Shown here: positions 22,801-33,093 of the stretch, piece by piece
How the letters are laid out: each line of letters opens with the position of its first letter
How positions within the stretch are numbered: position 1 is the stretch's first letter
Source of the DNA: Galdieria sulphuraria
Taxonomy: Eukaryota > Rhodophyta > Bangiophyceae > Galdieriales > Galdieriaceae
DNA: 64,000 nt
Reading direction: 5' to 3'
Assembly (NCBI RefSeq): GCF_000341285.1
Contig: NW_005178475.1
Coordinates: forward strand, 62,001-126,000
Position numbers and translations under genes: made by a program
The notes under the pieces: generated by a model
Told to the model about the DNA's origin: nothing
Database searches by the model: none
The model's input: the letters and a program-made list of their open reading frames with translations, nothing else

Positions 22801-23084
22801 CCAGGAAAGTGGGTTTCAGAGTCAAAAGCGCGAGCTGTGGTAGAATTATGGAACCCTGGGGGTCCTTGTACAATATTTCGCCTACTTCTCTCTGTGGAAC
22901 CACTGAAACCAGGAGGAAACAAGTTCACTGGAGACCAACGTGGATCTGGTCTTTGTTGGTTTTCCGTTGAGACTTGAACATTACGAGAATTGGGAGGGTC
23001 TTGAGACGCGTATCTTCCAAAAGTTGGAACATTCGTGCTTGGAACTTGGTTTGAACTACTAGATTGACTCTGTCTGTTACTCAT
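19866..23084 (-). CDS. SEC24: COPII coat protein Sec24
   Basis: A single exon encodes 1072 aa, the normal size for Sec24. Order of domains: a long Pro/Ser/Gln-rich N-terminus (~1-300), zinc finger CRRCRAYIN...FRCNFCG (~350-390), the vWA-like trunk starting PPTYLFVIDVSSSSI (~425-690), beta-sandwich with ERRVRIHT (~760-800), helical domain with VTDSLVQAL, and the C-terminal gelsolin-like repeat (VVLIDEGILLWIWFGSSV). Sec24 pairs with Sec23 and selects cargo on ER-exit vesicles. The ATG at 23084 (MSNRQSQSS) is used; the frame is open a little further upstream but without ATG. It is one of the longest intronless genes here, with strong codon-level conservation. Confidence 0.95.
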   Translation of the reverse strand: MSNRQSQSSSSNQVPSTNVPTFGRYASQDPPNSRNVQVSTENQQRPDPRWSPVNLFPPGFSGSTERSRRNIVQGPPGFHNSTTARAFDSETHFPGVGDPSLGGKVASGSNQSLSGYRADTNARFTSPNLSSEPISTYSIPSSQVDPPDLSRLRLSTAQPSGAQLPPRDTVPTAKTESLVSESQSHYTSQAKGSTLPRPGLIPRPAMPQTNYPAASQPGVALATDTQQLPRPDMSSFGIALRIREGDISENYLASLKYATNIRNQTGSQNVTASAESTVNAAVNNFLPAACSEEVFKPVHPCFMRMSVGMFPNAPTLRSKFPLPVGAVVQPLAEPPAGEQSVPVVNFGKAGIIRCRRCRAYINYLSMFVDSGRKFRCNFCGFLSDVPSDYYCPLDNAGRRLDANERPELTCGSVDFVAPSEYMVRPPMPPTYLFVIDVSSSSISCGALSCFISSIRQSLDFLLGDDRTRIGVITFDSTVHFYGLKSSSENPNGKLDPFMAVVSDVDDVFLPIPHGCLVKLQDCRESLEILLDRLENMFSMSKDSGGAVGAAVSAGFLLLQTCGGRLVLMTSSRPTLGVGALSKSALEGGERCSPNIVGTDKERQYLEPDNTFYKKTAVNMSRAQISCDILLCSGTNAYSDLATITPLAKYTGGEILYLTRFEPSKDYIVLIRSLRRMVSRETAWEGVMRIRCTRSVKCHGFLGRFFMRSTDLLTLPNTDADKTYGVEFVLEDNDIRTEAFAAQCAVLYTASGGERRVRIHTIAIPVTKNMADLFCYADIGSMTNLTLRICADAVLNKNFETVRKDVTDSLVQALVKYQQGGSQMQSQYSTVSNLNSQLVLPEPLRLFPLYIQGVLKSPLLSREAGVAASMLLDDKSFLHSLIDIFSVTLSSAYVYPNIVPLFPLDEESNASQIGFFVSGGPLSVQLPEGLRASAAHVLHSHRVVLIDEGILLWIWFGSSVKPSFVQELVAETSEEIAPIFGNTGSISPQYLARAFLCIPKPGYTSSASRARAIVQSILACRLPWTPLRVVFQGDPLEARILSLMVEDRTVSQPSYIEFLSSVQRQVQARLTNS

Positions 23085-23195
23085 AAGTTCGTGCCAATGA
23101 CGCAACTAAATGCCCAAACAGGAATTACAGTCAAATTCATTGGATACTTGACACTTTTTTTTATTGTTCAGAAAACTTCAAAAGTAGAAAATTCC

Positions 23196-24408
23196 TCAAC
23201 CCTCCGATGGTTCGTATTTTTCTCCTGAAAGAAAAATTACAGCTGCAAAGTTCTCGACACAGTCAAGTTCACTAATAGCGTGGATATATGAGTTGGAAGT
23301 GGAATCTAAGAAAACTTGTGACACAACAGATTGAATCTTGGGCAACAACTGAGCCGAAGTGATCTTTGTGCTTGCCTCAGTAAAAGACGAAACCTGTTTC
23401 CTTAATATTTCAAAAACTATCTCAACAACTTCCGTGAGCACCTCACGAAAATCAGCTTCTTCAATAATGTCTGCGGTTTCATTCAACAGAGCAATCAGAG
23501 AGTCTCTATTGACCCCCTTGGTTTCCAAGGTACCAGTCTCCACAGTACGCAACTCCTGTTCTGCCATTAGTGGAGGAAAAGCAGCAAAACTATACGAATT
23601 CTCTACATCCGGTACTACTGTTTCTATATCTTCACGAATTGCAACAACTGCTGAATTCCAAAAATCCGTGTCAACAGTTTGTGTTACACGCGTATGTACA
23701 AGTACTTTCTCCACAGACGTCTTTACTCTACCGACTAGAATATCCAAAAAACTATCCAAGCAAGTGCAAGTTATATCCAAGTATGCCTGCTGCGTTCCTT
23801 TATGTATAGATAGATTTGACTGTAAATTTCGCAACTCCTGAAAGAGTTTGCCCAACTCATCCTCCGCCAACTCTGAAGAAGGAACCTCAGTGAACGGAAC
23901 TCTCAATTCTTCTGTCAAATATCTTCCCAGTAAAGAAACTTTAAGTGTCACAACCACAAATAAGAGAGACAGGGCGTAAGCACCACAAATTACTCTAGTA
24001 AAAGTTTCTATCTTCAGTTTTTCCCATAAGTCTTGTTTCCTGTGCTCTGTTTGAGCCTCACTTGCTTTTAACTGACGAACTGTGTTCTCCACTTGTGTCA
24101 GTTCCCATAGACGGGATTTCAGTAAAGGCAGGAAAGAATAAGTTGTCAATACGATGGTTCTTTGACACGTTTCAAACTTCTTGTGAAGGGTTGAAAGTCC
24201 TGATAAGTAAGGCAAGTTGATAAAACCACTAAAGAAAGTATACATTCAACTCACTTTCACTACTTGTCGCATCCAACTGCAGTCTTAGGTTATTGTAGGC
24301 TTTACGTAAACGATAAGCGCTATACAATGCTGTTCCTAGTAAAGCAAATATCGCTATCTTTCTCCGATGACTCCGAAAGAAACTTACAGCTGTCTTCAAA
24401 GAAATCAT
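23196..24408 (-). CDS. PEX3: Peroxin-3 (PEX3)
   Basis: Two exons (24408-24255 and 24199-23196; 55-nt intron) give 385 aa. PEX3 is the peroxisomal membrane docking protein for PEX19 and its cargo. The N-terminus is typical: basic FFRSHRRK followed by a single hydrophobic anchor (IAIFALLGTALYSAYRL) and a coiled segment. HKKFETCQRTIVLTTYSFLPLLKSRL after the intron is the best-conserved PEX3 stretch, and helical LPKIQSVVSQVFL and FAAVIFLSGEKYEP close the protein. The start is the ATG just before the basic segment (MISLKTAVSFFRSHRRK). It lies between Sec24 and TMEM161 in a tandem minus-strand row with gaps of about 110-130 bp. Confidence 0.85.
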
Positions 24409-24535
24409 TGTTGATTGGGAGAACCTTTCTAAGAGGCTCGGCAATCGACAATTTTAATAAAGACTTTGTTTGGTCATTCAGTGAACTACATGAACCATAA
24501 ACGAAGACTAAAAAAGAAAGGCAAAAGTCTAAAAA

Positions 24536-25968
24536 TCATTTATAAACAATAACCTTCAGTTTGTTCCACATCAAGGAGCCATAAACAAGAACAAATTTCG
24601 TTAGTAACAACCATAATAGTAACAATTCAACTACGCTATAAAAACAAGCAAGAGGAATTGTATAAAATAAAACACTGGTTTCTTCAACTTTGGGAAAGCT
24701 ACCTACAAGTGATAATATTCGAATCCTAATAAGACAAACACAAGCCAATAATGAGAGAGTGATAAAATATTTGTACAGCACAAAAGATAAGTTTTCAATC
24801 AGGTAACGCAAAACAAGAGGCAATGCTCGTGTCTTTTGAATATCCTTTTCTGCTAATGCAACTTGTACTGCTTCCATGCCTGAATTGAGGAAATCTTGAC
24901 AATATTGACGAATACTCCAAAGATGAAGAGACAAATACAGGAATACCAAAATCGAATGTACGATGAAACCTTTTGAATTGGACCAAAAACTTGCAAAATC
25001 TTCTTGTAGCAGGCGAAAGAAGAAGACAGCCAAAAGTAACGGAAATATCAAGTCAAGACGTAAAAGAAATCTGCGAAATGAATTTGAAACATTTTCTGAA
25101 GGCGCTTCTTCGAATTCTCTGTCTACATGACTGAAACTGATAGCTTGCTCTTGACAGGATCCCACAAGGCAGCAAGTGCTCAGTGCACATATTACCGCCA
25201 CAGTAAATATATATAGAAAATTGACAAATTCTCCTGATATCCTTAAACCCTGTGACTGTGACCGTATATGAAGCTGTCTAAGGGTATGTTCACTATCGAT
25301 CAAAGTCCACTTCTCTAGACCAACTGTTTGGCCAATAAAGCTAACAACAAAGGAACATATCCCCACCACGAAAATCGAACGAATACAAGACGAAGGTTCT
25401 CGGTGATACAGAAATATCAAGTAAAGTAAAATATGAAGAAGAAACAGAAATAAACCTAGAAAGAGAGAGCCAACCTCCAACTAGAAAAAAAAGTTATTCT
25501 TTGCAATGGCTCCTCTTTGAGTCGTTACTTCACCTTCCCAAACAAGTTAAACAGAGTCTCTATCAATACACAAACCAGCAACGAAAGGAAACTAGCAACA
25601 TAAATATTTACTAAAAAAGAATAGGCATCGGTGTATAGTTTATCCTACTTGGGTAAACACGCTAGTTATATGCCATAAAGCGTTCTTACCTTGCTCAAAG
25701 GGATAGAAGCGAGAGGTATTGATATTCCTTTGGATGAACTTTTTTGTTTTGAATTTTCCTTCAACTCTGAAATCGCTTTTTCAATAGTAGTCTTGTTAGG
25801 TGGAACGTAGCAATGCAAGTTGGTAACCCTTTTACACGCGTTAACAAGACGAAGTATAAGTATAAAAGTAAGATACAATATACCGGTCAAATTTATATTG
25901 TTAAATAAAGCAAAAAGTAACGAGAAACACAATACCGCGGCTAGGATTGATACCGATAAGAAAACCAT
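24536..25968 (-). CDS. TMEM161-family multipass membrane protein
   Basis: Three exons (25968-25690, 25644-25534, 25480-24536; introns 45 and 53 nt) give 444 aa with about eight hydrophobic helices. Exon 2 supplies one helix (IYVASFLSLLVCVLIETLF). Similarity to TMEM161A/B is seen in RFLLRLDLIFPLLL followed by QDFLNSGMEAVQVALAEKDIQ, which corresponds to the family's charged loop after 'AYLCLAKARVEQL', and in the N-terminal RVTNLHCYVPPN segment. TMEM161 proteins are conserved in animals and plants; the molecular activity is poorly known, so no function is claimed. The family call rests on layout and a few alignable stretches and is moderately sure. Confidence 0.6.
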
Positions 25969-26392
25969 CAGAACTTTCTATAACAGTATCACCAATTCAC
26001 ACCAACAAAATGACTTGGCAAAACAAAATAGATTTTCATGATAAGATATTTATTGCTTAGAATTATCCTAGCTACTATAACATCAAATATCGCTAACAAG
26101 CTTTGAGAAAATTACATATATTCTAGCAGAAACTCTCATCCTCGATATATAGAATAATGAGGATCTAAGACTACGAACTATTAACGTTTTATATGGAAAA
26201 TATAGCAGTGACAATACTTTCAGTATAGAGGTTCCCATATAACTGCAATTCGATTCGTCCGCTTTAACTACACACTTGTGCTCCAGGTGTAAATGAGAGC
26301 CATGACATTTCTAGTGACTGATATGAATACTTGAAAGTGCAACATCTTAACAATTATCTTAATTGATCAACGTCGACTTTTGGCCAGTTGAG
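25969..26392. promoter_or_regulatory. Divergent promoter region between TMEM161 and UTP15 genes
   Basis: The 424 nt separate two start codons on opposite strands, so the stretch should hold both promoters. It is very AT-rich, with runs such as tatatagaataat near 26,140. No recognisable element beyond that was identified. Confidence 0.35.
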
Positions 26393-28047
26393 ATGGCACA
26401 ACCCTTTGCACCAGTTAACAGAAAGTCTTTCCCAGCAGTTCCGCTCCGAACGACAAAAGACGCCAGATATTGGAAGTCTTTCAAGGTACTTGCAAAGATT
26501 ATGGAAAATTCTTCTTATTACTGGTAGGTCTCGAGTGAAATACTTCAACCTGCCACGGTTACCGACGTTGAGTTTTGTCCAGCAACTTCGAATACGCTTA
26601 TTTCCACCTCAGGAACTCAAATATCTGTTATTTCTGTTGAAAGGGGTCAAATTATGAATCGAATTACTTCTTTCAAAGAGCATGTTTATGGCGGAAGTTT
26701 TAGGAAGGATAGTGCACTTATAGCTGCAGGTGGAGAGGAAGCCATCGTTCGTGTTTTTGACGCAAAGAAAAGAAACCTTTTACGAAGTTTTTCTGGTCAC
26801 AATGGGTAAGTTGAATCGTAGTTGTCTATACTAGTCTTACTTTTCAATTGTTTTTTAGTGCTGTTCACTCCACAAAATTCTCCCACGATGGTATTCGTGT
26901 GATGTCGGGTGGCGACGATCATGTTGTTCGCTGTTGGGATCTCCCGACAGAAAGTTGTTTATTTGAACTTGTCCATCATAGAGACTTTGTACGTTCTCAG
27001 GCTTGTTGTCCTTCGCCTCACCTATGGGCCACCGGCTCTTATGATAAAAAGATGCGATTGTTTGATCTTCGATCGAAAGAAGTTATATTCGAATTGAATC
27101 ATGATAGTCTTATTGAAGATATTTTAGTTTTTCCTAGTGGTACTTTGGCTGTATCAGTCGGAGGAAACAGTGTACGAGTGTGGGATCTATTCACCGGTGG
27201 GAGAATGCTTGCGAATCTTCAAAATCATTCTAGAGCAGCTATGTGTGCATCACTTGATGGCTCGGGTTCTAGGCTCATTACAGGTGGCTTGGATCAACAA
27301 GTAAAGGTTTATAATACTTCATCCTTTGAAATGGTTGCTTCTGTATGGATTGAAGGAGAAGTTGTATCTATTTCGTTGAGTCAAGACGAGCATTTTTTGG
27401 CTTGTGGTTTATCCAATGGGAAATTGATTTTGAAGCGACATTCACCTGTTAGTAGTTTAAGAGATGGAGAAGTGGAAGAACATGGAAGAGATACATATCA
27501 AGTTGTAAGTGCGTCAACTATTGGGACAAAGAGGACAGATGCAGTTCCTGGAACACTTCGTTATTTTTTTAGGGGACAAAATCAAAAAGCTCGCCCTGAA
27601 GACGCTGCTGTTCCAAAACCTCCAAAGATAAAGTTGAGAAAACATGATAAAATGCTTCAGTCGTTTCGATATAGCGATGCTCTTGATGCAGCTATGGAAA
27701 CAGGCCAAACTGCATTTTCTTGTGCTGTTATTGAAGAACTTGTTTCAAGAAATGGATTGAAGACAGCGTTGTCTGGAAGAGACGAAGAAAGTTTGCTTCC
27801 AGTATTACAGCTTCTTACGAAGAATATGCAAAATCCTTATTATTCGCACACTTTGATAGGTCTTACAAAGGTTGTATTAAGTATTTATGAGCAAGTTTTG
27901 ATAAGTTCGAATCGTTTGAGGCCTTTTTTAGAGAAGCTTTTGAGCCAAGTGAAAGAAGAAATTCAGATACAAAGGGAAATGAAGCGCACAATTGGACAAA
28001 CAAAAGCCATCCTTTCTACTTGTGAAAAGGTTGGTCATAAGCAGTGA
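26393..28047 (+). CDS. UTP15: UTP15, U3 small nucleolar RNA-associated WD40 protein
   Basis: Three exons (26393-26485, 26528-26805, 26859-28047; introns 42 and 53 nt) give 519 aa, against 518 in human. N-terminal ARYWKSFK matches the family's YWxxYK. WD40 repeats run from about 40 to 340, with VRVFDAKKRNLLRSFSGHNGAVH, VVRCWDLPTES, KKMRLFDLRSKEV and VRVWDLFTGGRMLA; the UTP15 C-terminal domain (LKTALSGRDEESLLPVLQLLTKN, then LEKLLSQVKEEIQIQREM) follows. UTP15 is part of the t-UTP/UtpA module of the SSU processome in the nucleolus and links rDNA transcription to 18S pre-rRNA cleavage. The first intron is 42 nt and in phase, its only in-frame stop being the TAG at its 3' end. Confidence 0.93.
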
Positions 28048-28669
28048 TAGATGAAAGTAGATAAGTTGACATTCTGTGGAAACAACTTGGCTATCAACAG
28101 TCTTAGTAATATTGGAAAGGATGTCTTTTGGTTATACAAGATTCTTTCTCGATTGCTTTATCGGAAAGTTATATTTGTTTCAGATATCAAAATGTCGTAG
28201 CAACTCTTCTCTATAACAACCAAAGCGAATGAAGCTGGCCTCTCGAAACTTTTAGGGTTTTGGACATTTTGACAGAAGAAATTACTTGCACAATTCTTGA
28301 TGTTCATTAGTCATAGTGAGAAATCTAGGAAGCTTTGCTGTTTTCGTTGTATCATGATAACGAAAGGAATGTAGCTGAGGATTGTTGAATCAAAACTTTC
28401 AGATAGGTATCCTTGAAGAATGTGATGGAATCTTCAGTCGTAAAGATGTATTTTCTCATGACAAAGAAAGATGAGTTGGCAACTTTAGAAGGAGAATTTA
28501 TGGGAAGCAACATTTTGTAAAATAGATATAAAAAGACGCCAATTCGATGAGGAAGTATATTTTGGTCATTCAAAGAGAAATATAGTTTTACTAATCCCAC
28601 TTGTTTCGTCAATCGTTTCGCATTTTTGGGCACAGTACATTTATTCCTTTGACGGCCTAACCGAGTTTG
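28048..28669. other. Intergenic with an unassigned minus-strand open frame
   Basis: A 94-codon frame is open on the minus strand at 28352-28633 and reads in a protein-like way (KRLTKQVGLVKLYFSLNDQ, SSFFVMRKYIFTTEDSITFF), but it begins with GTG rather than ATG and no upstream exon was found. It may be an exon of an unrecognised small gene, a decayed gene, or chance. The rest is the UTP15 3' flank. Confidence 0.25.
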
Positions 28670-29892
28670 ATGACGGCTCCATTAAAGTTTGCAGTATTGG
28701 GAACAGCCAATATTGCAAATGATGTTAGTAACGCCATAAGAAGTGCGGGTCATGTTGTTGAAGCAGTGGCGAGTAGAGACTTGAATAGGTAAGACCTTTC
28801 ACTTGGAACGCTTGACAACTCATATCCCGTCCAGAGCTCGAGAGTGGGCAGAGAAACGAGACATAAATAAATATTACGGTTCCTACCAAGACGCTTTAAA
28901 CGATCCATCAATTGATGCTGTTTATGTCCCTTTACCAACTACAATTGCGGAAGAGTGGGCTTTAAGTAAGTAGACAACTTTGCAAAGTTATTCAGTTTTG
29001 ACAGTTGTCCTTAGAGGCAGCAGCACAGAAGAAACATGTTTTGGTTGATAAGCCATTTTCTTCAAGCACAAGTGTGAAACGCATTGCTGAAGCTTGTGAA
29101 GGTCATGGAGTTGTTTTCCTTGATGGCACTCATTTTGTACATTCTCCAAGATTGCAGGAAATGCAGCGGCAGATAAAGCAAGGCACGATCGGAAAACTTT
29201 TGAAAATTACTGTTGCGTGTACCACTTTCCTTCCATCCAAAGATGACATTAGGTACAACCCAAGTTTAGAGCCCACTGGTTGTTTAGGTGATATTGGTAT
29301 GTTACAGTAGCCTATTCAGTTTACCAATTTGTTGACTATTTCAGGATGGTATGCTGTTCGTTTTGCTCTAAGTTTTATAGGATATGAGACCAAAGTGTCT
29401 TCGGTTTATGCAAGTGCTTCAAAGACGTCCACAGGTGCCATTGAAGATTGTTGCGGTATTATCCATTTTGCAACTGGACAAACGGTGCATTTTGATTGCG
29501 GCTTTACTTGTGGGTTTCGTCAATGGGGTGAATGTGTAGGCGAGAGAGGAACTGTTACTGTTGATGACTTCATAGTCCCTTTCTCTTGTGGTGGTTCCTT
29601 CTTTCCAAGAAATCGTAGTAAATACAACCCAGACCTGAAGTTTAGAATAAACAAATTAGCTGTCGAGAAGGATAAAAAGTTGGAGATGATAGATCCCGTT
29701 ATACAGGAGATAGAGGTTTCGGGGAATAACAAGTCACAAAGTGCTGCTATGATTGATACATTCGCTTCATTAGTGAGGAACGAGACTGGAACGAACCGTT
29801 CTAAATGGACTCGAGAAACTATCCGTACACAAGAGTTGATTGATGCGCTATTCAAGTCGTGTGAAAAGAATAATGTCGTCTATTTGGAGTGA
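28670..29892 (+). CDS. Gfo/Idh/MocA-family NAD(P)-dependent oxidoreductase
   Basis: Four exons (28670-28788, 28835-28965, 29015-29296, 29345-29892; introns 46-49 nt) give 359 aa. A Rossmann fold opens with FAVLGTANIANDV (family G-x-G/A-x-I-A) and AVASRDL; DAVYVPLPTTIAEEWAL and VLVDKPFSSS (family EKP motif as DKP, catalytic Lys) follow at about 75-100. The C-terminal alpha/beta domain includes GCLGDIGWYAVRFAL, where a conserved Asp and Gly-Trp-Tyr lie in the substrate pocket. These enzymes oxidise sugars, polyols or dihydrodiols; the layout is closest to the D-xylose dehydrogenase / dihydrodiol dehydrogenase group, but the substrate is not determined. It is convergent with the DJ-1 gene, 140 bp apart. 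Confidence 0.85.
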
Positions 29893-30032
29893 AACTGCAA
29901 TAAATAGTTCGAGTTTTTCCTTCAGAAATCTCAAATTGGTGCGTCTATGTTTGGATAAACGTTTCTTGTTAGTTGAATGTCAATTCTACAAGAAACCAAA
30001 AACCCCAAACCAGCTAGCCCAGATACACCAGT

Positions 30033-31013
30033 CTACAAAGCAGCTTCTTCTTGAACATCAACAGCCTGCAAGTTGCCGTCACTACCAACACCAGTAAATA
30101 AACCATCTTCAGGTGTTAGCAACATAAGAGCTGCTAGTTCTTCCGCTTTTTGTCTTCCATACAGTTTCTCTACTAAAGTCAAACTAAAGTGGAGCGCTGT
30201 TCCCGGTCCCCTAATTGTAGTCAAGAAAAAATTCTCAAACGCAAATAAAAACATACTGTGAAGTTATGAACTGGCCGTCTACCACTACTGGGCAATCTTC
30301 ATCGTCCACAGGATTCTTCAACTTGCTCAAAAATTGGTCAGCTGGATAACAAGTAGCTCTTATGCTATCTTCAAGAAACCCATTTTCCGCAAGAACGAGA
30401 GCGGGAGCCGCACAAATAGCACCAATAAATTTTCCGCTCTGCTGCTGTTGCCTTAATAAAGTTATCAACTCTTCACAACTGCCAAGTTTCTCTGCCCCTT
30501 TCGCTCCTCCCTGTCACAACAAAAATGTTAGTTGAGCTAGTTTTCTATCTACTTTGGTACTCACAGGAATTGCAATCAAGTCATATTGTTCATTTGTACA
30601 GTCTGAAATTAACTTATCTGCCACGATTCTAACACCTCTACTGGCAGTTATTTGTAACTGATTCTCCACAGAAGCTATGGTGACTTGAGCTCCAGCACGT
30701 ACCAGGGTATCTGCAATAGTAACTGCTTCAATTTCCTCAGTTCCGTTGGCAATAGGAACCAAAACCTTCCTAAGGGTCTATATGAAGGTCAGCTGAGTTC
30801 AACATGCTAAACAAAACTTACGCAAACAAGCGTCTTCTTACAATGTGTGGTGTTTGACCTAGGAGCACCGACTGAAAGTCTCCCAGAGAAACTGCGAGGC
30901 AAGAAACTTTTGCAGAAACCAAAAGGAACGCACAATTTTGATATATTTCTGTAGTGAAGACTACATTTTCCGGTCTTGTAAAGTGCAGAACAAGCGACAA
31001 AACTTTGCATCAT
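30033..31013 (-). CDS. DJ-1/PfpI family protein, organelle-targeted
   Basis: Four exons (31013-30822, 30777-30565, 30510-30257, 30210-30033; introns 44-54 nt) give 278 aa. The first ~65 residues (rich in Ser, Arg, Lys, Cys; no acids) look like a plastid transit peptide. The DJ-1 domain starts LRKVLVPIANGTEEIEAV, with the conserved Glu, and has the nucleophile elbow FIGAICAAPALVL (reactive Cys) at about residue 167, followed by FITSQGPGTALHF and the C-terminal LLTPEDG end. Plant DJ-1 homologues in plastids protect against oxidative or glycation damage; the exact activity cannot be read. The third intron was placed so that ITSQ joins GPGTAL as in the family; straight reading would run into a stop. 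Confidence 0.85.
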
Positions 31014-31063
31014 GCCGAATCAATTCCAAAATATCACAACAAATGATCTCAATTTTACTTTAA

Positions 31064-32376
31064 TTATGAAAGAAGAGCCAGTGCTTCTGCCTGGATATAC
31101 CGATATTTAGAACAAAAGTAACAAAACAAGCTGAGTAACTCACTTTTTCAGCATAGAGTTCGTCAGCTGTAATTTTAATGTAACGCTGACTAAAATCATC
31201 GAGTTGAAGTCCTTTGACGATTTCATAAGTACCTCCTCGCGAGCAACGCAATGGAAAAGAAAATATAGTTCCCTTTTCAATACCTTTGAAAACGTGAGAA
31301 ACTTTAAACTGAAACATATGATACGAACCATAAGAACCGTCACTAGCCACAGACATCGAGACAATACGATCGCTTCCTAAGAGCCAATCGTGAAGATGGT
31401 CACCAACTGCATTGGCTGCAGACATAGCGCTAGACATTTTGCGAGCAGCAATTACTGCAGCTCCACGCTTTTGAATAGTCGGAATAAAGGTCTCTTCAAG
31501 ATAACTCTTATCAAGTAGATCACTTAATTTCCCTAATGAAACAATTATCCACAATATGCTAAATACAACATCTTCAAAAATACCTTTTCCTTCCACAGAG
31601 CCATGAAGCACATCTGGATACTGCGTGCTAGAATGATTTCCCCATACATAGACATCTGAAACTTTCGATAAGGGAACCTGAAGATAACATAAAAAAGGTT
31701 AGACCCGATAAAAATGGAACAAAGGTGACACGGACACCAAGTTTCCGGGCTACCAAACTAACAGCGCGATTCTGATCCAAACGCGTGAGAGCAGTAATGT
31801 TTTTATCGGGAATGTTTGGAGCAAAGTGTTTCAGAATATATGCGTTCGTATTTGCAGGATTTCCCACCACAATAACACGAACGTTAGCACCAGCTTCAGT
31901 ATTCAACGCTTCTCCTTGTTCCTTGAATATTCCTAAAGCAGGTTTCACTCAAAAAAATTTCGCCAAAAAAACTTTGTCTAACCAGCATTCTTTTCAAGCA
32001 AATCTTTTCTTTCCATTCCTTGCTTTCTTGGAAAAGCGCCCAGTAATACAGCAACATCACAGGAACGGAACGCTTCTCTAGCGTCCGAAGTTGTAAAAAC
32101 GGAGTGCAACAGAGGAAAAGCGCAATCTTCAAGCTAAAACAATCAGGACATAAATTAACACGAACTTCACTAATCTGTATCACATACCTCCATAACGACC
32201 CCTTGAAGAGAAGGAAGAGCCGCCTCAATTTCAAGCAGTCGTAACGACACCTGTTGTTGAGGTCCGAATACTTTTCCACCAGCAATTAAGGGCAAAAGTG
32301 AATAAGCTATTTGGCCAGCAGCACCAGTAACACAAACATTGATAGGTCTATCAGAAAAGAGAGGAGTCTCTGCCAT
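31064..32376 (-). CDS. MDH: Malate dehydrogenase, cytosolic type
   Basis: Seven exons (32376-32188, 32133-31983, 31932-31736, 31677-31584, 31532-31329, 31283-31144, 31090-31064) give 333 aa. The enzyme interconverts malate and oxaloacetate with NAD(H). Motifs: nucleotide loop [13 protein letters not shown] (~15-27), catalytic-loop arginines in [17 protein letters not shown] (~90-106), [21 protein letters not shown], and [12 protein letters not shown] with the catalytic His. No leader is present, so it is cytosolic. The exon 3 donor appears to be a weak GTCCGT, chosen because it gives the family spacing before WGNHSS. Intron 5 is 45 nt, stop-free and in phase, so the frame also reads through it (adding 15 residues after SDGSYG). 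The last coding exon has only nine codons. Confidence 0.92.
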
Positions 32377-33093
32377 GTTTGACTAAATGATCTTAGCCGC
32401 CGCAAATGCTCCAAATTTCTTCAACCCTCGTTCTCGATGTTGACTTTTATACGTGTCTCGTAGAATGCCCATGAAGCAACAAATGTCACTCGCTTTTGAA
32501 AAAATTTATTCTAAAAAGAACCAATTGGATCCGAATTTTTGCAAACTATAAAAAGCATTTCATAACCTGTGCTATATCAGTGGCTGTCCGGTTTACTATC
32601 ATAAGAGTTGTTTTCAGAATTCATACAGGTAAATATTGCCTATGAAACTTTCTATATGGAAACAAGATCTTCTATAGAACAAATACCAATTGATAATTGC
32701 TGTAGATTTTATATAATAAAAACTGCTTTAACGTATTCACATGACCTCTTTCCTTAGGGTTTCAAACAATGTTACCATGTGCTGAGCAAATTTACAATTT
32801 TAAAAGTGCTGATCAGTGTTTCTCAGATACATTTCATTCAACCAAATTCCTTCTTCGTATCTTCAATTCTATAACCTAAAAAAACTAATGCTTTCTACGA
32901 TGAATGTAGCCTAAAGCAAATTGGAAGTTTCACTGCACAACTTGATAAATCAGTTTCATATATGATATGTCTGTCCAGGTGAATGATTACGTTTTTACAT
33001 TTCCTGTCCAGGAAATTTTATGTTAACTTTAGAAACACTGATGAGTCTACCTTTAACGCTTCTGAGTCGAAAGTGTCTTATCAAAGCAAATTC
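32377..33093. other. Intergenic, no gene seen
   Basis: About 715 nt between the 5' end of the malate dehydrogenase gene and the 3' end of the Kdo transferase gene, both on the minus strand. It holds the MDH promoter. No ORF, repeat or RNA gene was recognised. Confidence 0.4.

Noticed and set aside
23085-23105. Longer Sec24 N-terminus
   Set aside because: The extra codons begin with TTG; the first ATG is at 23084 and gives a normal hydrophilic start.
23359-23841. 160-codon plus-strand ORF inside PEX3
   Set aside because: Antisense to the conserved PEX3 frame; composition is Ser/Thr-rich as expected of a shadow.
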